Shown here one piece after another: positions 1 through 8,291 of a DNA stretch of 24,159 nucleotides. Numbering within the stretch: position 1 is the first letter of the stretch; each line of letters starts with the position of its first letter. Below the pieces are notes generated by a model. That model ran no database searches, had not been told where the DNA came from, and worked only from the letters and a program-made list of their open reading frames with translations. Source of the stretch: Trichothermofontia sp964536415 (lineage in GTDB: Bacteria > Cyanobacteriota > Cyanobacteriia > B231); assembly GCA_964536415.1 (NCBI GenBank), contig CAZHXN010000065.1, positions 1-24,159 on the forward strand, in the 5' to 3' direction. A program made the translations under genes and the position numbers.

Positions 1-79
1 GATAGCAAAAGCTGTGCTAGCAGGACGGGGCCTTAGACCCATTTTTCTGGTAAATGTGCCTGATCTGGCAGGGGTAGGT

Positions 80-3046
80 TTATGGTCCAAGCACAGTGTT
101 AATGTACGCTTGCATGTTCTCGGCCATCGCTTTCACATAGGGTTCCTGCAACATACTGGCATGACCGCCGGGAATGTCGAAGGTGCGGACGCCGGACCGG
201 GTGAGTTCGCCCCAGCCAAACAGGGGGTCGCTGTAGACCTCGATCCAGGGTTCATCGGCTCCTTCGCCACTCATTGCGCGGAAGAGGACAATTTCTGATT
301 GCAATGGGCCTGTGGGCTGATAGGACGCTTCCGCAAAGACATAAATAGTCCGGACAGACAGATGCTGTAGGGAGGGGGGCAGCGGCAGCCCCTGATCGAG
401 ACAGCGCTGCAGGTGAAGTAGCTGGCGGTGATCGTGGAAACGCTGGAGCCGACTCTGAACCTCGTAAAGAGTGACATTATATACTTTGCGAACGACCTGA
501 CGAGCGATGTGCCCCAGGGTTTCCCAGGGACGTTGGCCTGCGTCCCCTTGAAATACACTGGAAAAGCTTTTGAGTCGCTGCCCTGCGACCCGTCCGACCC
601 GTTTCGGTGCCGTCCCGGTAGCGGCATCCAGCAAGGCTAGCATTCCCACCGTTTGTCCCTGTTGCTCCAGTTGGTAGGCTACTTCAAAGGCAATGACGCC
701 ACCCGCACACATCCCAGCGAGGAAATATGGCCCCTGGGGTTGAACCTGCTGCAACTGTTCCCGGTAGTAGGCAGCCATGTCTTCAATGCGGGTGTGGCGC
801 AAGGGACATTGATCATCAGCTAGGGGTTGCAGGCCATAGATTGGGTGCTTGGGACTGAGACGCAACGCTAAATTACGATAGAGCAGGGTTTCCCCATCGC
901 CATCGTGGATAAAGAACAGGGGAGGGCGATCGCCCCCCGGTCGAATTAATATCAGGGAGGAGTGATCATCTGTCTGGCTCAGACGTTGGGCCAATTGCTC
1001 GACGGTAGGGGCCTCGACCAGGACCGTCAGGGGCAGTTTTTTCCCCCACTGGGCTGCTATACCAGTAATAATCTCTACCGCTAGCAGGGAAGTTCCTCCG
1101 AGATCAAAATAGTTGTCGGTGACGCCCACACGATCCAGATGTAAGCAGTTTGCCCAGAGGTGGGCCAGTTGTTGCTCAAGATCACTGCGGGGAGCGATGT
1201 AGGGCTGTGCTAAATCTCGTTGATGGGCAGGTGTGCGGTCCGCGAGCGTAGCGGCGATCGCGGCAGGCGTCACCCACTGGCGGGCAATCTGACCCAACCG
1301 CTCCGATTTGTTCCACGGGGACATCTCCAGGGAGGGGTGACGCTCTGGCGGTTTTGTCTCAGCCCCCGGCTGCGGTTCGCCTTGCTCTGGTTGGAAGGTC
1401 GCTGCCACCGCCACCTGGGCTGGTAAGGAAAAGGCAAAACCCTGGGCAATCACCGTTTGGTAATCTGCGGCGACCTTTTCCAGAAAGTTGAGGGCTGGTA
1501 AATTTTTCTGGGTGCGCCAGAAGGTGATCACCACCTGATTTAGATGTCTTTCCTGGGCCACTTCTCCCAAATACGCCAGCATTCGATACTCTACGCCCCG
1601 GCCCAAGACCCGACAACTCAGCAGAAAGGTATCCACCCGCAGATCGGCTGCCTGCTGGCCAAAAATCATCACGCCGACCAGGCCATAGTCGCCAAAGCGA
1701 TCGCGGACCTGTACGGCCCGACACTCTAACCCTTGGGCTGCCAACTGGGCCACATCACTTTCAGTGCGGCGGATCGTGGTGAAGTTAAATTGGTTGGTCC
1801 GCTGGGTTAACTGAGCTACCCGAGGAATCTGCTCTGGTGTCGGGGGGGCAATCTCGATCGTTAATTCCAGTCCCGCCAAAAAGTCCGCAAAGGTTAAGGC
1901 TTCTTTCTGGAGGCGATCGCGCTCCAGATTTTGCTGATACAGTTGGGTCCGCTGCTGATCTTCCTGAGTTACCTTGAGATGATCAAATGCCCACACATGA
2001 TTCAGGAAAGTTGGGATATCCCCATCCACTGGCAACTGGAGGGTTAAGACTTCAGGACAACTGGCCTGGACCTCAGCACATTCTACTGGATTGTCATCAA
2101 TAAAAATAAAACTGTCTAACCCCAGATTCAATTCCTGGGCCAACATTCGCAAGTTTTGGGACTTGGGCAACCAGTTAATGCGCCAGGTCACCAGATGCTC
2201 TTTTTTCAACCGCATATCCTGTCGTTGCTCAAGCACTGCCAGCACATCGGATTCCTCATTTTTGCTACAGAGGCAGAGCAACATCCCCTGACGTTGCTGA
2301 TTGACCATAAAATCTTGTAATGCCTGCCAGGGTGGGGGAATTTCAATACCAGTCACCCCATCTTCACCCACAACTCCTTTCCAGAGGGTGTTATCACAGT
2401 CCAGCACGATCACTTTATGGGGGGCACTGTTCAAGGTATAGAGGCGTCGGGCAAGCAGGGTACCCAGGGCAGTGTAGAACAGCATTGTGAAAGGAATATG
2501 CCCCAAGCGATCGCGTTCTGCATCATAGTAATCCGCCACTGGATAGGCGTTAAAATCTTCCGGCAGCACCAGATAGAGACCGGCCAGCCCACCCAGTTCG
2601 GCCCGTAGCCTCGCTTTTTGATCCTGACAGAAGGTTCTCCAATCAGAATTGGCCAGAGCGTCCGGTGAATCAGGACAGCACACCACTAGGTAAGGCGTCG
2701 AAGACCGCTGTCCCGCTTCCTGAATAGCCTGGATCAACTCCTGAAGATTCCGCTGTACCACAGCCTCAGGTTGGGTTTCTACGGCTAACTCCCGTCGCCA
2801 GTCCTCTAAACGGAACAGAATGATATTGACTCCCTGGCAGTTTTGCGCCATCGCACTGAAGGGATCAAGCAATTGCTGGAATACCTGGTTGTAGGGGGCC
2901 AGTTCAATGGCCGTGGGGATAGCCAGTTCATCCATCCAGAATGCCAGGATGGGGAGCAGGGGGTCGGCAGTAAACGTTGCCGCGATCACCAGTGTCTTGT
3001 GCGAGTCAGCGGTCGAAGCCGTAGCGCTTGCAGATTTTGTTTGCAT
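80..3046 (-). CDS. FkbH-like HAD glyceryltransferase fused to acyl carrier and thioesterase domains
   Basis: Three modules in one chain (residues counted from an upstream in-frame TTG at 3073). Residues ~26-560 are an FkbH-like HAD-IIIC region with the DxDxT motif in VIVLDCDNTLWKG (D225, D227, T229) and the usual FkbH second half (TQRTNQFNFTTIRR). Residues ~630-700 are a carrier domain with the phosphopantetheine serine in DLGGTSLL (S662). Residues ~718-995 are an alpha/beta-hydrolase thioesterase with nucleophile elbow GMCAG (C789), probable acid D816 and H971. Known FkbH enzymes dephosphorylate 1,3-bisphosphoglycerate and load the glyceryl group on a carrier protein. Inference: this protein loads a C3 unit onto its own carrier and releases or transfers it through the thioesterase. 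The elbow residue is Cys, not Ser. I prefer the ATG at 3046; the TTG at 3073 has an AAGG only about two bases upstream. The product is unknown. Confidence 0.85.
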   Translation of the reverse strand: MQTKSASATASTADSHKTLVIAATFTADPLLPILAFWMDELAIPTAIELAPYNQVFQQLLDPFSAMAQNCQGVNIILFRLEDWRRELAVETQPEAVVQRNLQELIQAIQEAGQRSSTPYLVVCCPDSPDALANSDWRTFCQDQKARLRAELGGLAGLYLVLPEDFNAYPVADYYDAERDRLGHIPFTMLFYTALGTLLARRLYTLNSAPHKVIVLDCDNTLWKGVVGEDGVTGIEIPPPWQALQDFMVNQQRQGMLLCLCSKNEESDVLAVLEQRQDMRLKKEHLVTWRINWLPKSQNLRMLAQELNLGLDSFIFIDDNPVECAEVQASCPEVLTLQLPVDGDIPTFLNHVWAFDHLKVTQEDQQRTQLYQQNLERDRLQKEALTFADFLAGLELTIEIAPPTPEQIPRVAQLTQRTNQFNFTTIRRTESDVAQLAAQGLECRAVQVRDRFGDYGLVGVMIFGQQAADLRVDTFLLSCRVLGRGVEYRMLAYLGEVAQERHLNQVVITFWRTQKNLPALNFLEKVAADYQTVIAQGFAFSLPAQVAVAATFQPEQGEPQPGAETKPPERHPSLEMSPWNKSERLGQIARQWVTPAAIAATLADRTPAHQRDLAQPYIAPRSDLEQQLAHLWANCLHLDRVGVTDNYFDLGGTSLLAVEIITGIAAQWGKKLPLTVLVEAPTVEQLAQRLSQTDDHSSLILIRPGGDRPPLFFIHDGDGETLLYRNLALRLSPKHPIYGLQPLADDQCPLRHTRIEDMAAYYREQLQQVQPQGPYFLAGMCAGGVIAFEVAYQLEQQGQTVGMLALLDAATGTAPKRVGRVAGQRLKSFSSVFQGDAGQRPWETLGHIARQVVRKVYNVTLYEVQSRLQRFHDHRQLLHLQRCLDQGLPLPPSLQHLSVRTIYVFAEASYQPTGPLQSEIVLFRAMSGEGADEPWIEVYSDPLFGWGELTRSGVRTFDIPGGHASMLQEPYVKAMAENMQAYINTVLGP

Positions 3047-3196
3047 AGGAATTAAAGCTAATTGATCAAGCAAACCTTGAGGAGTATCTGTCTTTTACTG
3101 AGTGCGGCACTTAGTTAATTATGCAACGTTTGCAGGGCTGCCTCTAACCTGCAACGACTCAAGTCGTTACTACCAACGTTACGAAATCTTATATTT

Positions 3197-3326
3197 CTTG
3201 TACGGCTCTTCTGAGTTTATGGAGTAAACCGTATAGGTAACTACACATCAAAGGGCCGAAAGGCTGAGTTTATGGTGGGAGCACTACGCGCCCCCACCAT
3301 AAACCCAGGAGAGCCTCTTGTACAAG
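3197..3326. repeat. Nested inverted-repeat element, MITE-like
   Basis: The outer ends are CTTGTAC (3197-3203) and GTACAAG (3320-3326). Inside, GAGTTTATGGTGGG (3266-3279) pairs with CCCACCATAAACCC (3293-3306) at 13 of 14 positions. CTGAGTTTATGG occurs directly at 3211-3222 and again at 3264-3275. The reverse complement of 3293-3326 aligns with both left-hand segments, so the block looks like one unit copied in both orientations. It has no coding capacity. It could be a non-autonomous transposon remnant or a strong RNA hairpin. Confidence 0.5.
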
Positions 3327-3538
3327 TAAGGGTTTCGGCTCGATAGGCCCCAGAAAGACAAATCACTGAATTCTGTACAAATGAGCGCTCACGGATGTGT
3401 CCTCTAAAAAACAGAGTAGTGCTAACGTAGTTGGGTTGGAAGATGTCCCATAATGCGCTGATAATACCGAGAACGTTTGCCTATTCGTGGTAGGTTTGCC
3501 TGCGTAACCGAAGGCTAGAATGCCTCTGAGTGACTTCA

Positions 3539-3572
3539 GCGACGCTGTTTTAAAAGCGACGCTGTTTTAAAA
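3539..3572. repeat. 17-bp exact tandem duplication upstream of glucokinase
   Basis: GCGACGCTGTTTTAAAA occurs at 3539-3555 and immediately again at 3556-3572. It ends 17 bases before the glucokinase start codon, so it lies in the probable 5' untranslated region or core promoter. Confidence 0.8.
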
Positions 3573-3589
3573 CTGAGAGTCCAAACCTT

Positions 3590-4648
3590 ATGACGATCCT
3601 GCTTGCCGGTGATATTGGCGGAACGAAAACGATCCTGCGCCTAGTGGATTCGGTGGTGCATGGGGATGGGCTGCCTACCCCCACGACACTGTACCAGGAA
3701 ACCTATGCTAGTCAGCGTTTCCCTGACCTGGTGCCGATGGTGCAGACCTTTCTGGCAGCGGCTGAAGCAGCCCTAGGGAGTCGCTTGCAAGTTGCCCGTG
3801 CTTGTTTTGGCATTGCTGGCCCCGTGATCAATAATGCGTCGGAACTGACGAATCTCCATTGGTCCCTACAAGCCGATCGCTTGGAACAGGCTTTGGCAAT
3901 TCCCCAGATTGCCCTGATCAATGACTTTGCCGCGATCGGCTATGGCGTGTTGGGCCTGACTTCGGAAGCGTTGTGCCCTTTGCAGGTTGCGCCGATCGAT
4001 CGCGAGGCCCCGATCGCTGTACTAGGGGCTGGGACTGGATTAGGGGAGTGCTTTTTGACAGCCTGTCAAGGGCACTACCATGTTTATCCATCGGAAGGCT
4101 CCCACGCCGACTTTGCACCCCGTTCGACTCTGGAGGATGAACTACGGATGTACCTTCAGGCTGAACGGCAACTGAGTCGGGTTTCTGTAGAACGGGTGGT
4201 ATCAGGCCGGGGTATTGCGTCTATCTATCAATTCCTGCGTCAGCGATCGCCAGAACAGGAATCGCCCGCCCTGGCGACAATTTTCCAGACGTGGCAACAG
4301 GAACAGGCCCAGGGGCATCCCACAGTCGATCTCGCTGCTGCGGTGTCTAAGGCAGCGCTAGAGGGGCATGATCCCCTGTGTACTCAGGCCATGCAGATCT
4401 TTGTGAGTGCCTACGGCGCGGAAGCCGGCAACTTCGCTCTCAAATTATTGCCCTATGGCGGCTTATACATTGCGGGGGGCATTGCTCCCAAGATTCTGCC
4501 CCTGTTACAAAGGGGGGAATTCATGGCGGCGTTTAAGGATAAAGGGCGGTTTCGATCGGTCTTGGAACAAATTTCAGTACAGGTGGTTTTGAATCCCCAG
4601 GTAGGCTTGCTCGGTGCCGCCCTATATGCTGCCCAAGAGATCCCCTAA
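3590..4648 (+). CDS. glk: Glucokinase
   Basis: The protein phosphorylates glucose to glucose 6-phosphate with ATP in the cytoplasm, feeding glycolysis or the oxidative pentose phosphate route when glycogen or external sugar is used. At 352 residues it has the normal length for bacterial Glk. Seen motifs: the phosphate-binding loop GDIGGTKT (7-14), GIAGPV, the glucose-binding segment with the catalytic Asp in ALINDFAA (N111, D112), the adenosine-loop sequence LGAGTGLGE (~145-153), YPSEGSHADF (E169, H172), and AGGIAPKIL near the C terminus. It belongs to the Glk family rather than typical ROK kinases, because the ROK zinc cysteines are absent. It is monocistronic here, and its start is preceded by a 17-bp tandem duplication. 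Confidence 0.95.
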   Translation: MTILLAGDIGGTKTILRLVDSVVHGDGLPTPTTLYQETYASQRFPDLVPMVQTFLAAAEAALGSRLQVARACFGIAGPVINNASELTNLHWSLQADRLEQALAIPQIALINDFAAIGYGVLGLTSEALCPLQVAPIDREAPIAVLGAGTGLGECFLTACQGHYHVYPSEGSHADFAPRSTLEDELRMYLQAERQLSRVSVERVVSGRGIASIYQFLRQRSPEQESPALATIFQTWQQEQAQGHPTVDLAAAVSKAALEGHDPLCTQAMQIFVSAYGAEAGNFALKLLPYGGLYIAGGIAPKILPLLQRGEFMAAFKDKGRFRSVLEQISVQVVLNPQVGLLGAALYAAQEIP

Positions 4649-5446
4649 CTGGCTACCCTGGTTAAATCTCGTTCTCTATTGCCTGACTATCGCCTGGAAA
4701 CACCCTGAAATGCTCTCCCCTCCCCCCTTGCATGGCCCCGACTTTGCGAGTCTCCATGCCAAGCGCTCAGTCGCAAGCTATTCGGTTGGTTCGGTCGGTT
4801 GAGTGACTGCCGGTCTAGTCGCGTGAAGGGATGCGGTTTGACCGTCAGGCTTATCGCCAGCGCCATCGCATCGAACGCACAATCAATCGCTTGAAACTCC
4901 TCGCGGGGAGGGGAACTCAGACGAACAAAGCCACGCGAAAGCCTAGGTCGTAGTACCTGATGACTGCGTACCAGCCGTAGCGGAAGCCGGAAGCACAATT
5001 GTCGGCATTGAAGCGCCAGGAGCCGCCACGAACGGCGTGCTTTCCAGAGGGTCCATCCGTTAGTAAAGGCGTTCCATCCTTTCAGTCAGCCAATCGTCCG
5101 GCATCGAAGTTCCCCCTCAATTGCGATTAGCCTTATCATGACAAATAGGTTTCTTCCCCAGCAAACACCGCGATCGCCCCGGCCCTAAGCCAGACCAGAC
5201 AACGGTTTCCGGCCCGTCAGCCATCGTCACGCTCAGGTAAACCGATCGCCCTGCTCCTCATCGCCACCCTGCTTGATCGTTATGTAAGCCGGACAAACAA
5301 CGATCGCGCCTAGGGTTAGTCCTCATTAACCGACTCTACCCTTCCGGTCAGAAGGCCACGGAATTGTTCAAGCCCATCTCAATGCGGTTCAATGTGATCA
5401 GGGGTAGTTAGCCCTCCCAAGTGTCACCATCCTTACGCAACGGGAG
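4649..5446. other. Long intergenic region holding a gene remnant
   Basis: About 800 bases separate glk from the coiled-coil membrane gene. The only coding signal I find is a minus-strand remnant of a SUMF1-like domain at 4917-5081. The rest, including 5085-5446, has scattered short open frames without recognisable motifs. No RNA gene was recognised. Confidence 0.6.
4917..5081 (-). pseudogene. C-terminal remnant of a formylglycine-generating-enzyme-like (SUMF1) domain
   Basis: Reading the minus strand from the base after an in-frame TGA (5082-5084) to a TGA at 4917-4919 gives 54 codons. They include HAVRGGSWRFNADNC, then SGFRYGW and DLGFRVALFV before the stop. Arg-Gly-Gly-Ser-Trp followed by a terminal GFR is the signature of the last part of FGE-sulfatase/SUMF1 domains, preceded by the usual TDG segment. 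No start codon and no upstream domain are seen in frame, so this is a degraded fragment of a protein normally several times longer. Loss by deletion is inferred. The other frame also happens to be open here, but its product resembles nothing. Confidence 0.72.
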
Positions 5447-5455
5447 ATGGGTTTG

Positions 5456-7222
5456 ATGCGGTTGACCTCGACACTACGGTTACTGGCCATTGGTTCGGTC
5501 TCGCTGGCCTGTGCAACGGTCCTGAACTGGGTCAACTATCGCGCTTACTGGCACGGGACGGTCCTGCGGGCGGAGACGGTAAATTTCAACATCCTGGCCC
5601 ACACGTTACCAAATCGCCTGTCTGAGGCGCTGATCCGACAAGATTTTGCGGATATCGATCGCGTCATTAATAGCCACTATGGACTGTTCAGTATTGTCGT
5701 TACCGACTGCCAAACGGCGGATAAAAGTTGCCCGAATCAGCAAATTCTGGCCCAATCGCGCCCCTATTATCCCTGGCAGAAAGCCCTCACTTCGGCGGAT
5801 TTAGCGACAGCTCTATTCAGTACCTTGCGTGACCCGGTTCCTCGCTACCCAGAGTGGCAATTCGTTCAGCCCCATGCGATCGCGCCAACCACATCAGGCT
5901 TAGAAAACGAGGGTAGGATTATAGGCCGAGTCTATTACGTGCGCAATCAACCACCGACATTTTGGCAAGATCAGATCAGTTGGTTGCGGGGGGACTGGAA
6001 CACACTGGGATTTACCAGTCGTGGTTATACCCTATCGCTGTTGGTATTCAGTCTGGCTGGTCTAGCGATGTGGGTTTATACCGAAAGAAGTTTAGAGCGG
6101 AAACGGCATCAACGCGATCAGGCGCTTGCGGAATACCAATCTCTCCTCAAAGAAGCAACCCAACTGCGATCGCGGCTACGGGAGCAATTGCGGCTCAACC
6201 AAACCCTTAAAACCCAATACGAGGCACAACTAAAAGCTGCTAAGGAAGAAGGGCAAAGTTTACATGAACAGATTAATCAACTGCAACAAGAGGGTCAACT
6301 TCAGGAACAAGAACTGCGATCGCTTCAGCAAAATCTGCAATCTCTACAAAACGAGCTACTTGAATCACAACGAGACCAGCAAGCCATTCAGAGTGAAATT
6401 GAACAACTTCAGCAAACGATCGCCGATAAGGAAGCAGAACTCAAAAGTATTAATGACACTAGGGCAGAAATTAGTTTAGAGGCGGAACAAGCCAGACAGA
6501 AGGCTCAAAATTTGGAACGCCATCTCGCCCAACTAGCCAAGGGAAAACAAACCGCCGAAGAACTCAGCCTCAGCCTTCAGAAACAACTCGAAAACCAACC
6601 CCGATCGCTGGTTCCTGCGACAGAGCTAGAGCAACTCAAGGCAGATTTAGAAAAAGCCAAAGCGGATCGGGATTCCTTGGAGCAGCAGGTATTGGAATCT
6701 ATTGAACAGGATGAACGGGCGAAACAAGAGCTAAAAGCCAAATTAATCACTGCTGAAAACAATCTGTATCAACTTCAATATGAATATGATCAACTTCAAT
6801 ATGAATATGATCAACTTTTGCAAAAAAATGAAGATTTGGAAGAGCATCTAGCTCAATATGAAGCCGAACAATCTTTTAGAAAGATTGACCTCTCTGACAT
6901 ACGGGTTGCGATCGTGGGCGGACATCAAACCATGATGAGCTATGTTCAATCCACCCTATCCCAAGAAAATCACCTGAGAGACTTTCGTCCGCTGAGTAAA
7001 GATACGCATCTCTCAACCAAAGCCTTCAAGGAAAAGCTTAAAAAGGTTGATCTGATCCTGGTCGTGAGGGGGTATATGAGCCATTCGATGAGTCAAATCG
7101 TGGATGATCTGGAGACCAAATGCCAGTTGCGTGGCAAAGTGATCCGGTTACCCACGACCTGCACCAGTGGCCCCGCGATCGTGCGAATCATTCGCGAAGA
7201 AATCCATCACAATCCTAAATAG
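5456..7222 (+). CDS. Membrane-anchored coiled-coil protein with C-terminal DUF2325-like domain
   Basis: Residue numbers count from an upstream ATG at 5447. I prefer the ATG at 5456 because GGAG (5443-5446) sits nine bases before it, whereas it nearly touches the first ATG. Seen: a hydrophobic segment at ~8-27; a ~160-residue probably extracytoplasmic region with C88 and C95; a second hydrophobic segment at ~193-211; a very Gln/Glu/Leu-rich coiled coil at ~214-480; and a compact C-terminal domain at ~487-591. That last domain (VAIVGGHQTMMS, then RGYMSHSM and a final LPTTCTSG region) resembles DUF2325 domains, whose function is not settled. The topology suggests an envelope sensor or scaffold with a cytoplasmic signalling tip, but this is inference. 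An exact 21-bp duplication adds one heptad. No operon partner is evident. Confidence 0.8.
   Translation: MRLTSTLRLLAIGSVSLACATVLNWVNYRAYWHGTVLRAETVNFNILAHTLPNRLSEALIRQDFADIDRVINSHYGLFSIVVTDCQTADKSCPNQQILAQSRPYYPWQKALTSADLATALFSTLRDPVPRYPEWQFVQPHAIAPTTSGLENEGRIIGRVYYVRNQPPTFWQDQISWLRGDWNTLGFTSRGYTLSLLVFSLAGLAMWVYTERSLERKRHQRDQALAEYQSLLKEATQLRSRLREQLRLNQTLKTQYEAQLKAAKEEGQSLHEQINQLQQEGQLQEQELRSLQQNLQSLQNELLESQRDQQAIQSEIEQLQQTIADKEAELKSINDTRAEISLEAEQARQKAQNLERHLAQLAKGKQTAEELSLSLQKQLENQPRSLVPATELEQLKADLEKAKADRDSLEQQVLESIEQDERAKQELKAKLITAENNLYQLQYEYDQLQYEYDQLLQKNEDLEEHLAQYEAEQSFRKIDLSDIRVAIVGGHQTMMSYVQSTLSQENHLRDFRPLSKDTHLSTKAFKEKLKKVDLILVVRGYMSHSMSQIVDDLETKCQLRGKVIRLPTTCTSGPAIVRIIREEIHHNPK
6770..6811 (+). 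repeat. 21-bp in-frame tandem duplication (one coiled-coil heptad)
   Basis: The 21 bases at 6770-6790 are repeated exactly at 6791-6811, encoding QLQYEYD twice (residues 442-448 and 449-455). The unit is exactly seven codons, so the coiled-coil register is kept. Confidence 0.9.
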
Positions 7223-7337
7223 CGCCTGATCACTGGGACAACTCGTCGGTTATAAAAAAAGGGTAGACAACCTCCACCCCGCAGAGACTTCGATACAATA
7301 AGCATCAATGCGATCGAACGCCTGAGGGGGATTCGCC

Positions 7338-7850
7338 GTGACCCAACCACAAGCAGACCCGCGTGCCTTCTCATCCCATCGCCCCGTCCTACTGCACGGG
7401 AGTTACTACGATCGCCTGGGCCTTCATCCATCGGCATCGGTCCAACAAATCCGCAATGCCTACCGACGGCTGAGTCGCCAGTACCATCCCGACACAACCG
7501 AATTGCCCGCCGCGATCGCCACCGAGAAGTTTAAACAACTCAATGAAGCCTATGCCACCCTGAGCCAACCGGAACGTCGCTACCAGTATGACCTGAAAAT
7601 TGGGTATGCACGGCTAGCGATCGTTCGTCCCTCTTCCCACCGCGAGTTCCACCGCCCTCCCCATTCCCCACCCCCCGTTTCCTCAGCGGCGTATCTTGAC
7701 CCTAGCGATCGTCCCCTATCCGCTGGTGAGATCTTTGTTTTGTTTATCTTGCTACTGACCTTTGGGGGATGTTTAGCCTTGGCCATTATCATTGCCCTAA
7801 CCCGTGAAACCGCCCTCCCCGCCATGATCATGCCCATGATGCTTAGATGA
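7338..7850 (+). CDS. J-domain (DnaJ-like) protein with C-terminal membrane segment
   Basis: The N-terminal ~70 residues form a J domain: SYYDRLGLHPSASVQQIRNA, then YRRLSRQYHPDTT with the invariant HPD (50-52) that stimulates DnaK/Hsp70 ATPase, then FKQLNEAYATLSQPERRYQYD. A Pro/His/Ser-rich linker leads to one hydrophobic segment (FVLFILLLTFGGCLALAIII, ~133-152). There is no zinc-finger or substrate-binding domain, so this is a class C, membrane-tethered J protein that should recruit Hsp70 to a membrane. The start is GTG at 7338. An AGGGGG stretch ends seven bases before it, and the ATG slightly upstream reads into a stop after five codons. The following DUF3143 gene is on the same strand. Confidence 0.88.
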   Translation: MTQPQADPRAFSSHRPVLLHGSYYDRLGLHPSASVQQIRNAYRRLSRQYHPDTTELPAAIATEKFKQLNEAYATLSQPERRYQYDLKIGYARLAIVRPSSHREFHRPPHSPPPVSSAAYLDPSDRPLSAGEIFVLFILLLTFGGCLALAIIIALTRETALPAMIMPMMLR

Positions 7851-8018
7851 CCTTTCCCCAGGTGCGTTAAGGGACGCTTGGCCCGTTGCTAGGCAAAGGA
7901 TAGCTTCCTCAAGCTACCCCTCAGAACTTGCCGCCACCGTCTCGTTTTCCCCCTAGCTTCTCTCACCTATCCCCTAATCCCCTGTCCTTCTTAGCAATTC
8001 CCATCTCTTAGCCCGCTT

Positions 8019-8291
8019 ATGTCCCTCCCTCCACCCAGCACTCCCCTCTATAACCATCCCCTTCCGGAAATCGAACGCTGGCTGATTGCCCAAGGTTGTG
8101 AACAAGATCGCCAGGAACCCCACTGTTGGGAGATCAAAGGTCGCGATTGGGCGGCGACCCTCTGGCTGGATACGGAGCAGATTACGGTGCGCTATCGCGG
8201 GGCCGGGGAAGATCAGCAGGATATTCAGCGATCGTTTAAATATTCCCTAAGCCGTCAAGATATTGAGGCAGCTATTTTTTCCGGGCCTTAA
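8019..8291 (+). CDS. DUF3143 family protein
   Basis: A 90-residue cyanobacterial protein of unknown function. The recognisable family pattern is an N-terminal TPLYNHPLPEIERWLIAQGC, a central HCWEI segment, TVRYRGAGEDQQDIQRSFKY, and the C-terminal SLSRQDIEAAIFSGP. It has no signal peptide, membrane segment or catalytic motif. It lies 168 bases downstream of the J-domain gene in the same direction. I recall this neighbourhood from other cyanobacteria, which would suggest a shared role in protein folding or assembly, but that is memory plus inference. Confidence 0.8.
   Translation: MSLPPPSTPLYNHPLPEIERWLIAQGCEQDRQEPHCWEIKGRDWAATLWLDTEQITVRYRGAGEDQQDIQRSFKYSLSRQDIEAAIFSGP

Larger units (their letters stand above)
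3047..3589. other. Intergenic region with nested inverted and tandem repeats, no gene
   Basis: This spacer lies between the divergent FkbH-type gene and glucokinase, so promoters for both should be here. I see no open frame with coding character. It holds a short palindrome (AACGACT at 3153-3159 and AGTCGTT at 3162-3168), a 130-bp nested inverted-repeat block and a 17-bp tandem duplication just before glucokinase. Confidence 0.6.

Noticed and set aside
4687..4998. 103-codon minus-strand open frame after glk
   Set aside because: Another phase of the same strand shows the SUMF1-like remnant; the 103-codon product resembles nothing.
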